Below, one piece after another: positions 47,467 through 57,822 of a stretch of 64,000 nt of DNA. Both the position numbers and the translations under genes were made by a program. Origin of the DNA: Stenotrophomonas maltophilia D457 (GTDB taxonomy: Bacteria > Pseudomonadota > Gammaproteobacteria > Xanthomonadales > Xanthomonadaceae). A model generated the notes under the pieces. That model saw only the letters and a program-made list of their open reading frames with translations, was not told where the DNA came from and ran no database searches. Position 1 is the first letter of the stretch. Each line of letters starts with the position of its first letter. Where the stretch lies: contig NC_017671.1 of assembly GCF_000284595.1 (NCBI RefSeq), positions 715,001-779,000 of the forward strand, written 5' to 3'.

Positions 47467-48810
47467 TCAGCGCGACATCGACTGCTGCGTCTGAATCTGT
47501 TCCTGGGTCTGTCGCTGCGACAGTTCGTTGTCCAGCGCCTGGCTATGCCGCGTGCTGTCCTGCAGCGTGTGGTTCGCCGCCTGCGACAGGTCGACGTAAG
47601 TGCGGTGCATGGCGGGATCGCCAAGCTGGCCCTGCACGGCGAACACGCCCTGGTTGTCCGGCCGCGCCAGCACGGTATCGACCTGGCTCATGCCGGCCAG
47701 CTTGGACTCGTAAGCCACCAGGCCTGCGGCGTTCTCGAGCTGGCTGCGGTCATTGAACAGTGGCGCCAGGCCACCCTGGCGGCGTTGTTCTTCCAGCGTT
47801 TCCAGCTTTTCCACGACCTGCTGGTAACGCGGGTTGTCGGCGTGGCCGGGGGTGGCCATGGTCGGTTCGGCGGCCTGCTGTTGCTGTTGCGCGATGGCCT
47901 TGTCGAGCGCACCCAGGGTGGTGGCACCGACCTTGCCATCGACGGTGAGCTGGTGCTCACGCTGGAACTGCTTGACCGCTTCCAGGGTGCCGGGCCCGAA
48001 ATCGCCATCGGCTACCAGTGGCTTGCCGTCCTTGCCCAGATAGCCCAGGTCGGCCAGCTTCTGCTGCATCGCCTTTACCTCATCGCCCCTGGCGCCGCTG
48101 ACCAGTACGCCGTTGCCGCCGGGCGCGCCGGGCGACCCGTGCGAGGGGGCATGGGTGGGGGTGATGCCCAGCTGGGTCATGGCCCGGTCGAAGCGCTCAT
48201 CGCGGCTGGTCACCGCGGCCGGCGACTGGATGCCGTACTTGGTGGCATCGACGAAGTTCTGCACGTCGCCGCGGGTCGGCGGATTGCCGGCCTGGACCGT
48301 ACCGCCCTGCAGCTTTTCCGCGTTGCCGGCCAGATAGCTGATGAACTGCGGGCCCATGCCGCCGAACTGGTTGTCATAGTCGGCCATGGCCAGCTGCAGT
48401 TCGGGGTTGGCCGCGATGGCATCGGCGGCGGCCGGGTTGGTGGCACGCACCTTGGCGATGGCTTCATCGACGCGCTCGATGGCGCTGTCCAGCTTGTCGT
48501 TGGTGAGCTGGTCCATCTTCGCCTGCGGAATGGCCTGCAACTTGGCGTCAAGCGCCGCCAGCTGCCGGGTGCTCAATCCGCCCTGCTGGGACAGCAGTTC
48601 GATGTCAGCGGCGGTGAAGCCGTTGTCGCGCAGGAAACGCCTGGCCTGCGGATTGCCGCCGACATCGAACTGCACCAGTCCGAACGAGTAGGTGCTTGCG
48701 CCTTTCTGCGCGTATGAGAAGTGGTCCAGGTGGCGGGTGTTGCCGCCCAGCTCCGTGTTGAGGAACAGCGTGGACAGCTGTTCGCGGGTAAGGGTGGAAT
48801 CCTTTGCCAT
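47467..48810 (-). CDS. Putative X-T4SS antibacterial effector (XVIPCD protein)
   Basis: A 447-residue protein with the layout of Xanthomonadales T4SS effectors (X-Tfe). ATG 48810 is chosen because AAGGA is 8 bases upstream; the ATG at 48816 is too close. No signal peptide. Residues 1-180 look like a lysozyme-like domain: Glu20 in NTELGG and the STYSFGLVQFDVGG motif at 39-52. A PG_binding_1 domain lies at about 235-306 (ARGDEVKAMQQKLADLGYL, ADGDFGPGTLEAVKQFQREH). The C-terminal 120 residues match the XVIPCD secretion signal (AAGLVAYESKLAGMSQVDTV, GVFAVQGQLGDPAMHRTYVD) with a Gln-rich tail. A lipoprotein gene of likely immunity function is 50 bases upstream. The T4SS itself is not in this window. 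Confidence 0.85.
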   Translation of the reverse strand: MAKDSTLTREQLSTLFLNTELGGNTRHLDHFSYAQKGASTYSFGLVQFDVGGNPQARRFLRDNGFTAADIELLSQQGGLSTRQLAALDAKLQAIPQAKMDQLTNDKLDSAIERVDEAIAKVRATNPAAADAIAANPELQLAMADYDNQFGGMGPQFISYLAGNAEKLQGGTVQAGNPPTRGDVQNFVDATKYGIQSPAAVTSRDERFDRAMTQLGITPTHAPSHGSPGAPGGNGVLVSGARGDEVKAMQQKLADLGYLGKDGKPLVADGDFGPGTLEAVKQFQREHQLTVDGKVGATTLGALDKAIAQQQQQAAEPTMATPGHADNPRYQQVVEKLETLEEQRRQGGLAPLFNDRSQLENAAGLVAYESKLAGMSQVDTVLARPDNQGVFAVQGQLGDPAMHRTYVDLSQAANHTLQDSTRHSQALDNELSQRQTQEQIQTQQSMSR

Positions 48811-48860
48811 GGTCATCGTCCTTCAATGTGGGAAAAAGCGCCGGGCGCACCCAGCGGATG

Positions 48861-49649
48861 TCAGCCGGCGCAGTGCTGCTGCGTGAAGCCGAGCAGCTGG
48901 CGGACGGCCTGGGTGCCGTAGGCGGCCGATGCCGGTTCGAGGGCGAACTGGCCGACCATCTGGTTGCTGCACAACTGCACGTTGCGCTTGCCGGCGGTGG
49001 TTTCCTGGATGCAGTTGGCCGCCAGCACGGCGTTGGGGCCACCGCCCACGTTGGTGGCGGCCGTACAGCCCAGCAGGCGGCCTTCCTGGCCGTTTTCTCC
49101 CAGCAGCGTGTTGAAGTTCGCCAACTGGCTGTTGGGGTCGCGCAGCACCAGCAGGTCCACGCACTGCTGCTGGCCGTCGGGCACTTCGCAGGCGTCCTGG
49201 TCGACCAGGCCGTCGCGCGTGGCCGAGAGCACCTTGAGGCGATCGGCAAATACCTGTTGCAGGCAGTGCGCGTCACCGCACAGGTCGCGCGTATGCTGGA
49301 TCCAGCGCTGCTGCTCGGCCTGCAGCTTGGCCTTGCCGGCGGCATCGAGGGTGTCGCGTGCGGAGGCTTCAGCCTTGGCCAGCTCAGCTTCCTGCTGCAA
49401 CAGGGCGGGGTCGTTGCAGATCAGGGTCTGCACCTGTGATGCCCCCTCGGCGCAGGCAGCGCTGCTGCCCGTGGCCGCTGCCGGGGTGCTGGTTGCCTTG
49501 CCGTCGGTGCTTGCCTGGCCGGTGTTCGCTGCCGGCGCGCTGGCACCGGCATCGCTGCCAGGCGGGCTGCAGGCGGCCAGCAGGGCCACCCAGCACAGGA
49601 TCATCAGGGGCTTCATCGCCCGGGTCACTCGGTCATTGTTGCGCGGCAT
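48861..49649 (-). CDS. Putative immunity lipoprotein (LprI-like + C-terminal domain)
   Basis: A 262-residue lipoprotein, likely immunity (X-Tfi) to the downstream effector. ATG 49649 (MPRNNDRVTR) has AAAGGA upstream; the later ATG at 49616 lacks one. The lipobox Leu-Leu-Ala-Ala-Cys ends at C27. After a Ser/Ala/Thr spacer comes an LprI-like (DUF1311) lysozyme-inhibitor domain: CAEGASQVQTLICNDPALL, LQAEQQRWIQHTRDLCGD, CLQQVFADRLKVL. The last 110 residues are a second Cys-containing domain that I do not recognise (QQCVDLLVL, GRLLGCTAATNVGG, ANCIQETTAGKR). Upstream placement of the immunity gene fits X-Tfi/X-Tfe operons. Confidence 0.8.
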   Translation of the reverse strand: MPRNNDRVTRAMKPLMILCWVALLAACSPPGSDAGASAPAANTGQASTDGKATSTPAAATGSSAACAEGASQVQTLICNDPALLQQEAELAKAEASARDTLDAAGKAKLQAEQQRWIQHTRDLCGDAHCLQQVFADRLKVLSATRDGLVDQDACEVPDGQQQCVDLLVLRDPNSQLANFNTLLGENGQEGRLLGCTAATNVGGGPNAVLAANCIQETTAGKRNVQLCSNQMVGQFALEPASAAYGTQAVRQLLGFTQQHCAG

Positions 49650-49780
49650 GTCCTGTCCTTTGCTGTCTGCGTCCCGGCGCATGGCCTGCAGTTGGCAGTC
49701 CATGGGGGCATAGAGACTAGCAAGCGGCTTCTTAGGGCACTGTGACAGGGCGCGCGGATCTGCTGCGGGGCGACGCAACG

Positions 49781-49810
49781 CAGAACGGGCGCCCGAAGGC
49801 GCCCGTTCTG
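49781..49810 (-). terminator. Hairpin downstream of ahcY
   Basis: CAGAACGGGCGCC-CGAA-GGCGCCCGTTCTG, a perfect 13-bp stem. It lies about 100 bases beyond the ahcY stop and 130 bases before the immunity gene on the same strand, so it probably separates the two. No T-tract on the minus strand. Confidence 0.6.
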
Positions 49811-49825
49811 TCTGCATCTGTTGCC

Positions 49826-49898
49826 GGGGTCAGCGCCCTTTCCTGCGGAAAGGGATCCGACCCCGCCTGCGCCGGTAGTGCCGGCCGCTGGCCGGCAC
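49826..49898. repeat. GGGTC-family REP plus single GTAGTGCC REP
   Basis: 49826-49864 is GGGGTCAGCGCCCTTTCC...GGATCCGACCCC. 49875-49898 is a single GTAGTGCCGGCCGCTGGCCGGCAC. Both lie right after the ahcY stop. Confidence 0.85.
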
Positions 49899-49907
49899 CG
49901 CGCACGA

Positions 49908-51353
<1,446 letters not shown>

Positions 51354-51396
51354 TCGTGTGCTCCGGTTGTGGGCGAGCGGGTGCTCGCATCTAGCC

Positions 51397-51490
51397 GGGC
51401 GCCGTTGTTACAAAGCCACCTTACCGAGCCTGGCCGGGCCTCATCGGATCCGGTCGCAGCGCCCCTCGGCAGGGGAGAACCCCCATTATA
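51397..51490 (-). promoter_or_regulatory. SAH riboswitch with -10 box, ahcY leader
   Basis: On the minus strand: CCGAGGGGCGCTGCGACC (from 51469), GCCAGGCTCGG, and AACGGCGCCC (to 51397). CCGAG pairs with CTCGG (P1) and GGGCGC can form the pseudoknot with GGCGCCC, the two marks of the SAH riboswitch. A TATAAT -10 box is at 51490-51485 just upstream. SAH binding in this class turns gene expression on. Confidence 0.92.
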
Positions 51491-51593
51491 TCGCGGCCCC
51501 GGCATGACATCCGGATGACCCAACCATCGGCAGATGGGGGCGCGTGCACGGCCTGTTAAGGTCGGTGCTTTCACGCATCACGCAGGTAGAACG

Positions 51594-54110
51594 ATGAGCA
51601 TGCACGCGCGCCGTACGCGGCGCTGGACCGGCCTGGTCCTGTCGATGGGACTGCTGGCCGTGGCCCCGCTGGCCTGGGCGGTGGCCCCACAGCCCGCTGC
51701 AGCACAGGCCCAGGGCGTCAATGGCTACGAACTGCCCTCGGCGGCGCTGCAGGCGGTGGTCGACGCACCGCGCGCGCCGTCGCTGCACCTGTCGCCTCGC
51801 CGCGACATGGCCGCGTTGATGCAGATGCCGTCGCTGCCGTCGATCCGGGTGGTGGCGCAGCCGGAACTGAAGCTGGCCGGCCTGCGCATCAACCCGCGCA
51901 CGTTCTCCGACAGCCGTTTCAGCTTCGGCGAGAAGCTGTGGCTGATGAACGTGGCCGATGGCAAGGAACGGCAGATCAGCGGCCTGCCGGCCACGCTGTC
52001 GATCGCCAGCCTGATGTGGTCTCCGGATCAGAAGTGGCTCGCTTTCAACCAGGTCGACGCCACCAGCGGCGCCAACGAACTGTGGCTGGTGGACGTGGCC
52101 TCCGGCAGCGCCCGCCGCCTGGTTGCCGGCCTGAACACGGTGATCGGCAGCGGTTACCAGTGGCTGCCGGACAGCCGCGGGCTGGTGGTGTTCACCCGCC
52201 CGGCCAACCTCGGTGCGGCCCCGGCCACCGACGGCATCCCGACCGGCCCGGCCGTGCAGCAGACCCGCCGGGGCGATGGCGTGGTGTCGATCCGTACCTA
52301 CCAGGACCTGCTGAAGAACGAGGCTGACGCGCGCCAGTTCGACTACTACGCCACCACACAGCCGGTGGAAGTCAGCCTGGATGGCAGCACCCGCCCGATC
52401 GGCGCGGCCGGCATCTTCATGGGCTTCTCCGTGTCGCCGGATGGCCGCTTCGTGCTGCGCCAGCCGGTGCAGCGCCCGTATTCCTACGTGGTGCCGGTGA
52501 GCAGTTTCCCGCGCCGCATTGAAGTGATCGACCGTGCCAGCGGCAAGCTGGTGCATACCGTGGCCGTGCGTCCACTGGTGGAAGGCCTGCCGACCGGCAA
52601 CGACGCCGAAGTGACCGGCGTGCGTGACATCGGCTGGCGTGGTGATGCCGACGCGACCCTGGTCTGGGCCGAAGCGCAGGATGGTGGCGACCCGAACAGG
52701 GATGCCAAGGTGCGCGATGCGGTGCTGATGCAGGCCGCGCCGTTCGACACGCCGCCGGTGACGCTGGCCCAGCTGGGCAGCCGCCTGGCCGGTATCAGCT
52801 GGGGCCGTGGCGACCTGGCCCTGCTGACCGAATCGTGGTGGAAGACCCGCAGGACCAAGACCTGGCTGATCGCCCCGGACAATGCCAGCGCCGAACCGCG
52901 CCTGCTGTGGGATCGCGATGCGCAGGACCGCTACGCCGATCCGGGCCGGCCGCTGCGGGCCAGCGACGAGCGCGGCCGTTCGCTGCTGCAGACCAGCGCC
53001 GATGGCGGCAGCCTGTACCTGGCCGGCGCCGGTGCTTCGCCGGAAGGCGACCGTCCGTTCGTGGACCGCTTCGACATCGCCACGGGCAAGGCAACGCGCC
53101 TGTTCCACTCGCAGGCACCGAGCTATGCGCTGCCGGTGGCATTGCTGGACAAGCAGGGCAGTTCGCTGCTGCTGAGCCGCGAGAGCCCGGACGAGCCGGC
53201 CAACTTCTACGTGCAGTCGCTGGCCGATGCTGGGAGCGCACCGCGCGCGCTGACCCATTTCGCGCATCCGCTGCCGCAGCTGAAGGGTGTGCAGAAGGAG
53301 CAGATCCGCTACAAGCGCAAGGACGGCGTCGACCTGACCGCGACCCTGCTGCTGCCGCCGGGATACGACCCGAAGCGCGACGGCCCGCGCCCGCTGCTGA
53401 TGTGGGCCTACCCGGGCGAGTTCAAGAGCGCGGCCGCGGCCAGCCAGGTGACCGATTCGCCGTATCGCTTCAATGCGGTCAGCTACTGGGGCCCGCAGGC
53501 GTTCCTGGCCAAGGGTTACGTGGTGCTGGCCAGCCCGTCGATGCCGATCATCGGCGAGGGCGACAAGGAGCCGAACGACACCTACATCGAACAACTGGTG
53601 GCCAATGCGCAGGCGGCCGTGGATGAAGTGGTGCGGCGTGGCGTGACCGACCGCGATCACATCGCCATTGGTGGCCATTCGTACGGTGCGTTCATGACGG
53701 CCAACCTGCTGGCACACACCCGCCTGTTCAAGGCGGGCATTGCGCGCAGCGGCGCCTACAACCGCACGCTCACGCCGTTCGGCTTCCAGGCCGAGGAGCG
53801 CAACTACTGGCAGGCGCAGGACGTCTACCGGAAGATGGCGCCGTTCAATTACGCCGACAGGATCAAGGCCCCGATCCTGTTCATCCACGGCGTGGACGAC
53901 AACAACTCCGGCACGTTCCCGATCCAGAGCGAGCGCATGTTCGCGGCGGTGAAGGGCCTGGGTGGCACCGCGCGGCTGGTGATGCTGCCCAACGAATCGC
54001 ATGCCTACCGCGCACGCGAATCGATCATGACCATGCTGGCCGAGAGCGAGCGCTGGCTGGAGCAGACCATCGGCCCGGCCGAGCAGGGCACGGCGAAGAA
54101 GAAGCGCTGA
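51594..54110 (+). CDS. S9 family peptidase (prolyl oligopeptidase type)
   Basis: Secreted serine peptidase of 838 residues. The ATG at 51594 follows AGGTAG; an upstream in-frame ATG has no signal. A signal peptide with cleavage after an Ala-rich segment lies at about 1-40. Residues about 60-560 should form a beta-propeller (SPDQKWLAF, SPDGRFVL). The C-terminal alpha/beta-hydrolase has the GHSYGA elbow with nucleophile S696, Asp 769 in HGVDDNNSG and His 803 in ESHAYR. It resembles the glutamyl endopeptidase/S9D group. Role probably peptide scavenging in the periplasm. Confidence 0.9.
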   Translation: MSMHARRTRRWTGLVLSMGLLAVAPLAWAVAPQPAAAQAQGVNGYELPSAALQAVVDAPRAPSLHLSPRRDMAALMQMPSLPSIRVVAQPELKLAGLRINPRTFSDSRFSFGEKLWLMNVADGKERQISGLPATLSIASLMWSPDQKWLAFNQVDATSGANELWLVDVASGSARRLVAGLNTVIGSGYQWLPDSRGLVVFTRPANLGAAPATDGIPTGPAVQQTRRGDGVVSIRTYQDLLKNEADARQFDYYATTQPVEVSLDGSTRPIGAAGIFMGFSVSPDGRFVLRQPVQRPYSYVVPVSSFPRRIEVIDRASGKLVHTVAVRPLVEGLPTGNDAEVTGVRDIGWRGDADATLVWAEAQDGGDPNRDAKVRDAVLMQAAPFDTPPVTLAQLGSRLAGISWGRGDLALLTESWWKTRRTKTWLIAPDNASAEPRLLWDRDAQDRYADPGRPLRASDERGRSLLQTSADGGSLYLAGAGASPEGDRPFVDRFDIATGKATRLFHSQAPSYALPVALLDKQGSSLLLSRESPDEPANFYVQSLADAGSAPRALTHFAHPLPQLKGVQKEQIRYKRKDGVDLTATLLLPPGYDPKRDGPRPLLMWAYPGEFKSAAAASQVTDSPYRFNAVSYWGPQAFLAKGYVVLASPSMPIIGEGDKEPNDTYIEQLVANAQAAVDEVVRRGVTDRDHIAIGGHSYGAFMTANLLAHTRLFKAGIARSGAYNRTLTPFGFQAEERNYWQAQDVYRKMAPFNYADRIKAPILFIHGVDDNNSGTFPIQSERMFAAVKGLGGTARLVMLPNESHAYRARESIMTMLAESERWLEQTIGPAEQGTAKKKR

Positions 54111-54125
54111 TACGTGCATGAGGGT

Positions 54126-54144
54126 GGCCGCTGCAACAGCGGCC
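54126..54144 (+). terminator. Hairpin after S9 peptidase gene
   Basis: GGCCGCTG-CAA-CAGCGGCC, an 8-bp perfect stem 15 bases after the stop, no T-tract. Confidence 0.4.
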
Positions 54145-54164
54145 GCCTGTGCGGCTGCGCCGCC

Positions 54165-54238
54165 GCCCGAGCATGGGCTCGGGCGCTACACGGTGTCACG
54201 CGCCATGACGCTTGTAGAGCCGAGCCCATGCTCGGCTG
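54165..54238. repeat. REP pair between S9 gene and ppc
   Basis: GCCCGAGCATGGGCTCGGGCGCTAC and GTAGAGCCGAGCCCATGCTCGGC face each other, with about 25 bases between. The rest of the 237-base gap to ppc is plain and must hold the ppc promoter, which I cannot place. Confidence 0.85.
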
Positions 54239-54347
54239 CGTCCGCCATGGATACGTGCAGATGAAACCATTCTTGCATCGCAGCACGACGCCCGATCTGG
54301 GATAGGCTTGGGGTCTGGATCCGTTGACCGAGGCCTGTGCGTCGCCG

Positions 54348-57059
54348 ATGAACGAGTACCGCAGCAGCATCGAGTTTGCTTCCCCCGATCTTCCGCTTCG
54401 CGATGACGTGCGCCGGCTCGGCGCACTGGTGGGTGACCTGCTGGTCGAACAGGTTTCGGCCGCGTTTCTCGACGATGTCGAGGACGTGCGCACCCGCGCC
54501 ATTGCCCGCCGCGAGAACCAGGCGCCGCTGTCGGAGCTGGCCGAAGGGCTGGCCGGGCGCACGCCGCAGCAGGCCGAGACCATGGTGCGGGCCTTCAGCA
54601 CCTACTTCCAGGTGGTCAACATCGCCGAGCGCGTGCATCGCATCCGCCGCCGCCGTGATTACCAGCGTGCCGGTACCGCCGGGGCGCAGCCCGACGGCCT
54701 GCAGGATGCGCTGCAGCACCTGAAGGCGCAGGGCGTGGGCCTGGATGAGCTGGCGCAGTGGCTGCCGCGCATCGACATCGAACCGGTGTTCACCGCGCAC
54801 CCGACCGAAGCGGTGCGCCGCGCGCTGCTGGAGAAAGAGCAGCTGATGGTGGCCAGCCTGGTCGACAACCTCGACGGCCAGCGCACGCCGGGGGAAGCGG
54901 CCGCCGATGCTGCGCGCTTCCGCATGGCGCTGACCGCTTCGTGGCAAACCACCGATTCCTCGCCGGTGCGGCCTACCGTCGATGACGAGCGCGAGCACGT
55001 CGGCTTCTATCTGGTGCAGGTGCTGTACCGGGTGATCCCGGTGCTGTACGAATCGCTGCAGCAGGCGCTGCGCGATACCTACGGCGAAGAACTGCCGCTG
55101 CCGCGCCTGCTGCGCTTCGGTACGTGGGTGGGCGGCGACATGGACGGCAACCCGAACGTGGATGCCCACACCATCCGCACTACGCTGGACGCGCAACGGC
55201 AGGCCGTGCTGGGTCGCTACCAGAAGGAACTGCTGCAGCTGGCCAGCCTGCTCAGCCAGTCCACCGAGCGGGTGGGCGTGAGCGAGGCGCTGCAGGCGCG
55301 CGTGGCGCACTACCAGCAGCTGCTGCCGCAGGTGCAGTCGCGCCCGCGCCATGCCGACATGCCGTACCGCCTGCTCAACGACCGCATGCGTGCACGCCTG
55401 CAGGCCACGTTGGATGACGGCGAAGGCGCCTACGCCGGTCCGGACGAACTGATCGACGACCTGCAGCTGATCCTCGACAGCCTGCGCGCCAACCGCGGCG
55501 AACATGCCGGTGGCTTCGCCGTGCAGCGCCTGCTGTGGCGGGTGAAGACCTTCGGCTTCCACCTGGCGCGGTTGGACGTGCGCCAGGAATCGAGCGTGCA
55601 CGCGCGCGCGCTGGCCACGGTGCTGGGCGGCGACGCAGCGTGGGACGGTCTGGATGCCTTGGGCCGCGCACGCCTGCTGGCGCCGCATGCCAGTGGTGAC
55701 GCGCCGTTGCGGAAGGGCGACGACGAAGGCAACCGGCGACTGGACGCCGTGTTCGCCGCGCTGGCCGATGCCCGTGCGCGGCATGGTGGCGATGCACTGG
55801 GCAGCTACATCATCTCGATGGCACATGACCGCAGCGACGTGCTGGCGGTGCTGGCGCTGGCGCGCCGTGGCGGCCTGGTGGAAGAGAACGGATCAGTACC
55901 GCTGGATATCGCGCCGCTGTTCGAGACGGTGGAGGACCTCAAGCGCGGCACCGCGACCCTGCGTGATCTGCTGGCCGACCCGATCTATCGCGCGCACCTG
56001 CAAGCGCGCGATGACGTGCAGATGGTGATGCTGGGCTATTCGGACAGCAGCAAGGACGGTGGCATCGCCGCATCGCGCTGGGGCCTGCAGCGTGCACAGG
56101 TGGAACTGCTGGAGGTGGCGGCCGAGGCCGGCATCCGCCTGACCTTCTTCCATGGCCGTGGCGGCTCGATCAGCCGCGGTGGCGGCAAGACCACGCACGC
56201 GGTGGACGCATCGCCGCGCGGCAGCATCGATGGCCGCCTGCGGGTGACCGAGCAGGGCGAGGTGATCCATCGCAAGTACGGCATCCGTGCGCTGGCCCTG
56301 CGCTCGCTGGAGCAGGCCACCGGTGCGGTGCTGCGTGCCAGCCTGCGCCCGCGTGCCGCCGAGCCGCGCGAGGATGAGTGGCGACCGGTGATGGACGCGG
56401 TGGCATCGGCCAGCAGCGAGGTGTATCGCGCGTTCGTTGGCCAGGCCGGTTTCATGGACTACTTCCGCACCGCCACGCCGATCGACGTGATCGAACGCAT
56501 GACGCTGGGCTCGCGGCCATCGCGCCGGCTCGGCCAGGACGCCGCGCTGGGCAACCTGCGTGCGATTCCCTGGGTGTTCGCCTGGAGCCAGGCGCGCGCG
56601 GTGATTCCCGGTTGGTACGGCGTGGGCAGTGGCCTGCAGGCGGCGGTTGCTGCCGGCCACGAACGGACCCTGCGCGAGATGGCGCGGGACTGGCCGTTCT
56701 TCCGCACCTTCCTGGACGACATCGCGATGGTGCTGTCCAAGGGCGATATCACCATCGCCGAGCAGTTTTCGCTGTTGTCGGGTGAACTGCACGGGCACTT
56801 CTTCCCGCAGGTGCAGCGCGAACTGGAACTCACCCGGCACTGGCTGCTGGCGCTGATGGACCAGCGGACGCTGCTCGACCACGATGCGCGGCTGGCGCTG
56901 TCGATCCGCCTGCGCAATCCCTACGTCGATCCGATCAGCGTGCTGCAGGTGGACCTGTTGCAGCGCTGGCGGGCCAGCGGGCGCGAGGATGACGGGTTGC
57001 TGCGCGCGCTGGTGGCCTGCGTGAACGGTGTTGCGCAGGGCGTGCAGAACACCGGTTGA
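54348..57059 (+). CDS. ppc: Phosphoenolpyruvate carboxylase
   Basis: Makes oxaloacetate from PEP and bicarbonate. 903 residues, normal for bacteria. Motifs: catalytic-His [73 protein letters not shown] (the mobile loop) and ending QNTG, the invariant C-terminus. ATG 54348 ([10 protein letters not shown]) is chosen over a TTG at 54324. Flanked by REPs; a single-gene unit. Confidence 0.97.
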   Translation: MNEYRSSIEFASPDLPLRDDVRRLGALVGDLLVEQVSAAFLDDVEDVRTRAIARRENQAPLSELAEGLAGRTPQQAETMVRAFSTYFQVVNIAERVHRIRRRRDYQRAGTAGAQPDGLQDALQHLKAQGVGLDELAQWLPRIDIEPVFTAHPTEAVRRALLEKEQLMVASLVDNLDGQRTPGEAAADAARFRMALTASWQTTDSSPVRPTVDDEREHVGFYLVQVLYRVIPVLYESLQQALRDTYGEELPLPRLLRFGTWVGGDMDGNPNVDAHTIRTTLDAQRQAVLGRYQKELLQLASLLSQSTERVGVSEALQARVAHYQQLLPQVQSRPRHADMPYRLLNDRMRARLQATLDDGEGAYAGPDELIDDLQLILDSLRANRGEHAGGFAVQRLLWRVKTFGFHLARLDVRQESSVHARALATVLGGDAAWDGLDALGRARLLAPHASGDAPLRKGDDEGNRRLDAVFAALADARARHGGDALGSYIISMAHDRSDVLAVLALARRGGLVEENGSVPLDIAPLFETVEDLKRGTATLRDLLADPIYRAHLQARDDVQMVMLGYSDSSKDGGIAASRWGLQRAQVELLEVAAEAGIRLTFFHGRGGSISRGGGKTTHAVDASPRGSIDGRLRVTEQGEVIHRKYGIRALALRSLEQATGAVLRASLRPRAAEPREDEWRPVMDAVASASSEVYRAFVGQAGFMDYFRTATPIDVIERMTLGSRPSRRLGQDAALGNLRAIPWVFAWSQARAVIPGWYGVGSGLQAAVAAGHERTLREMARDWPFFRTFLDDIAMVLSKGDITIAEQFSLLSGELHGHFFPQVQRELELTRHWLLALMDQRTLLDHDARLALSIRLRNPYVDPISVLQVDLLQRWRASGREDDGLLRALVACVNGVAQGVQNTG

Positions 57060-57097
57060 TCCGCATCCGCCGGGCATGGCCCGGCGAATTCGCAATG

Positions 57098-57174
57098 GTA
57101 GTGCCGGCCGCTGGCCGGCAACCTCATGATGTCCGGCAGCACGCGCGAGGTTGCCGGCCAGCGGCCGGCACTAC
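57098..57174. repeat. GTAGTGCCGGCC REP pair
   Basis: GTAGTGCCGGCCGCTGGCC and its complement GGCCAGCGGCCGGCACTAC. The right copy ends two bases before the thioesterase stop codon. It lies between convergent ppc and the thioesterase gene. Confidence 0.9.
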
Positions 57175-57175
57175 C

Positions 57176-57682
57176 TCATTCCTCCGGTGACGGCGGATTC
57201 GATGCCAGCAGTTCCAGATGGCGCTGTTCCATTTCCTGGCGCAGCTGGCGGCGGATCTGCGCGGCGGCCTGGCGGCGCTTCTCGTCGGACGTCGCCGGCT
57301 GCAGGGGCGGGACGGGCGTCGGCCGGCCTTCCTCATCCACGGCCACCATGGTGAAGAAGCAGCTGTTGGCGTGGCGCACGCTGCGCTTGAGGATGTCCTC
57401 GGCCACCACCTTGATGCCGATCTCCATCGACGAGGTGCCGGTATGGTTCACCGAGGCCAGGAAGGTGACCAGCTCGCCCACCGCGATCGGCTGGCGGAAC
57501 ATCACCTGGTCCACCGACAGGGTGACCACGTAGCTGCCGGCGTAACGGCTGGCGCAGGCGTAGGCAACCTGGTCGAGCAGGCGCAGGATGGCGCCGCCGT
57601 GGACCTTGCCGGAGAAGTTGGCCATCTCCGGCGACATCAGCACGGTCATGGACAGCTGGTGGGTTTTCAGTTCGGTCGACAT
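57176..57682 (-). CDS. Acyl-CoA thioesterase (hotdog fold, YciA/BACH type)
   Basis: A 168-residue hotdog thioesterase. Motifs: MSPEMANFSGKVHGGAILRLLDQVAY (catalytic Asp), DQVMFRQPIAVGELVTF, SSMEIGIKVVAED, ANSCFFTMVAVDEEGRP. ATG 57682 (MSTELKTHQL); an upstream frame extension reads through a REP and is rejected. The C-terminal 40 residues are a charged coiled tail (EKRRQAAAQIRRQLRQEMEQRH). Acts on cytosolic acyl-CoA; chain-length choice unknown. Confidence 0.9.
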   Translation of the reverse strand: MSTELKTHQLSMTVLMSPEMANFSGKVHGGAILRLLDQVAYACASRYAGSYVVTLSVDQVMFRQPIAVGELVTFLASVNHTGTSSMEIGIKVVAEDILKRSVRHANSCFFTMVAVDEEGRPTPVPPLQPATSDEKRRQAAAQIRRQLRQEMEQRHLELLASNPPSPEE

Positions 57683-57713
57683 GCGGCGATTGTATCGGCG
57701 TGGCGTAGCTCTT

Positions 57714-57783
57714 GTAGAGCCGAGCCCATGCTCGGCTGCTCTTGTCGCAGGAAAAAGAAAGCCGAGCATGGGCTCGGCTCTAC
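57714..57783. repeat. SMAG REP pair upstream of the thioesterase gene
   Basis: GTAGAGCCGAGCCCATGCTCGGC and its complement ending GGCTCTAC, 20 bases apart, between thioesterase and metK. Confidence 0.9.
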
Positions 57784-57786
57784 AGA

Positions 57787-57820
57787 AAGCAGAAGGGCCG
57801 CGTGAGCGGCCCTTCGTGTT
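57787..57820 (-). terminator. Terminator of metK
   Basis: AAGGGCCGC-GTGA-GCGGCCCTT (57793-57814). On the minus strand the stem is followed by CTGCTTTCTG. It lies 9 bases past the metK stop. Confidence 0.85.
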
Positions 57821-57822
57821 TC

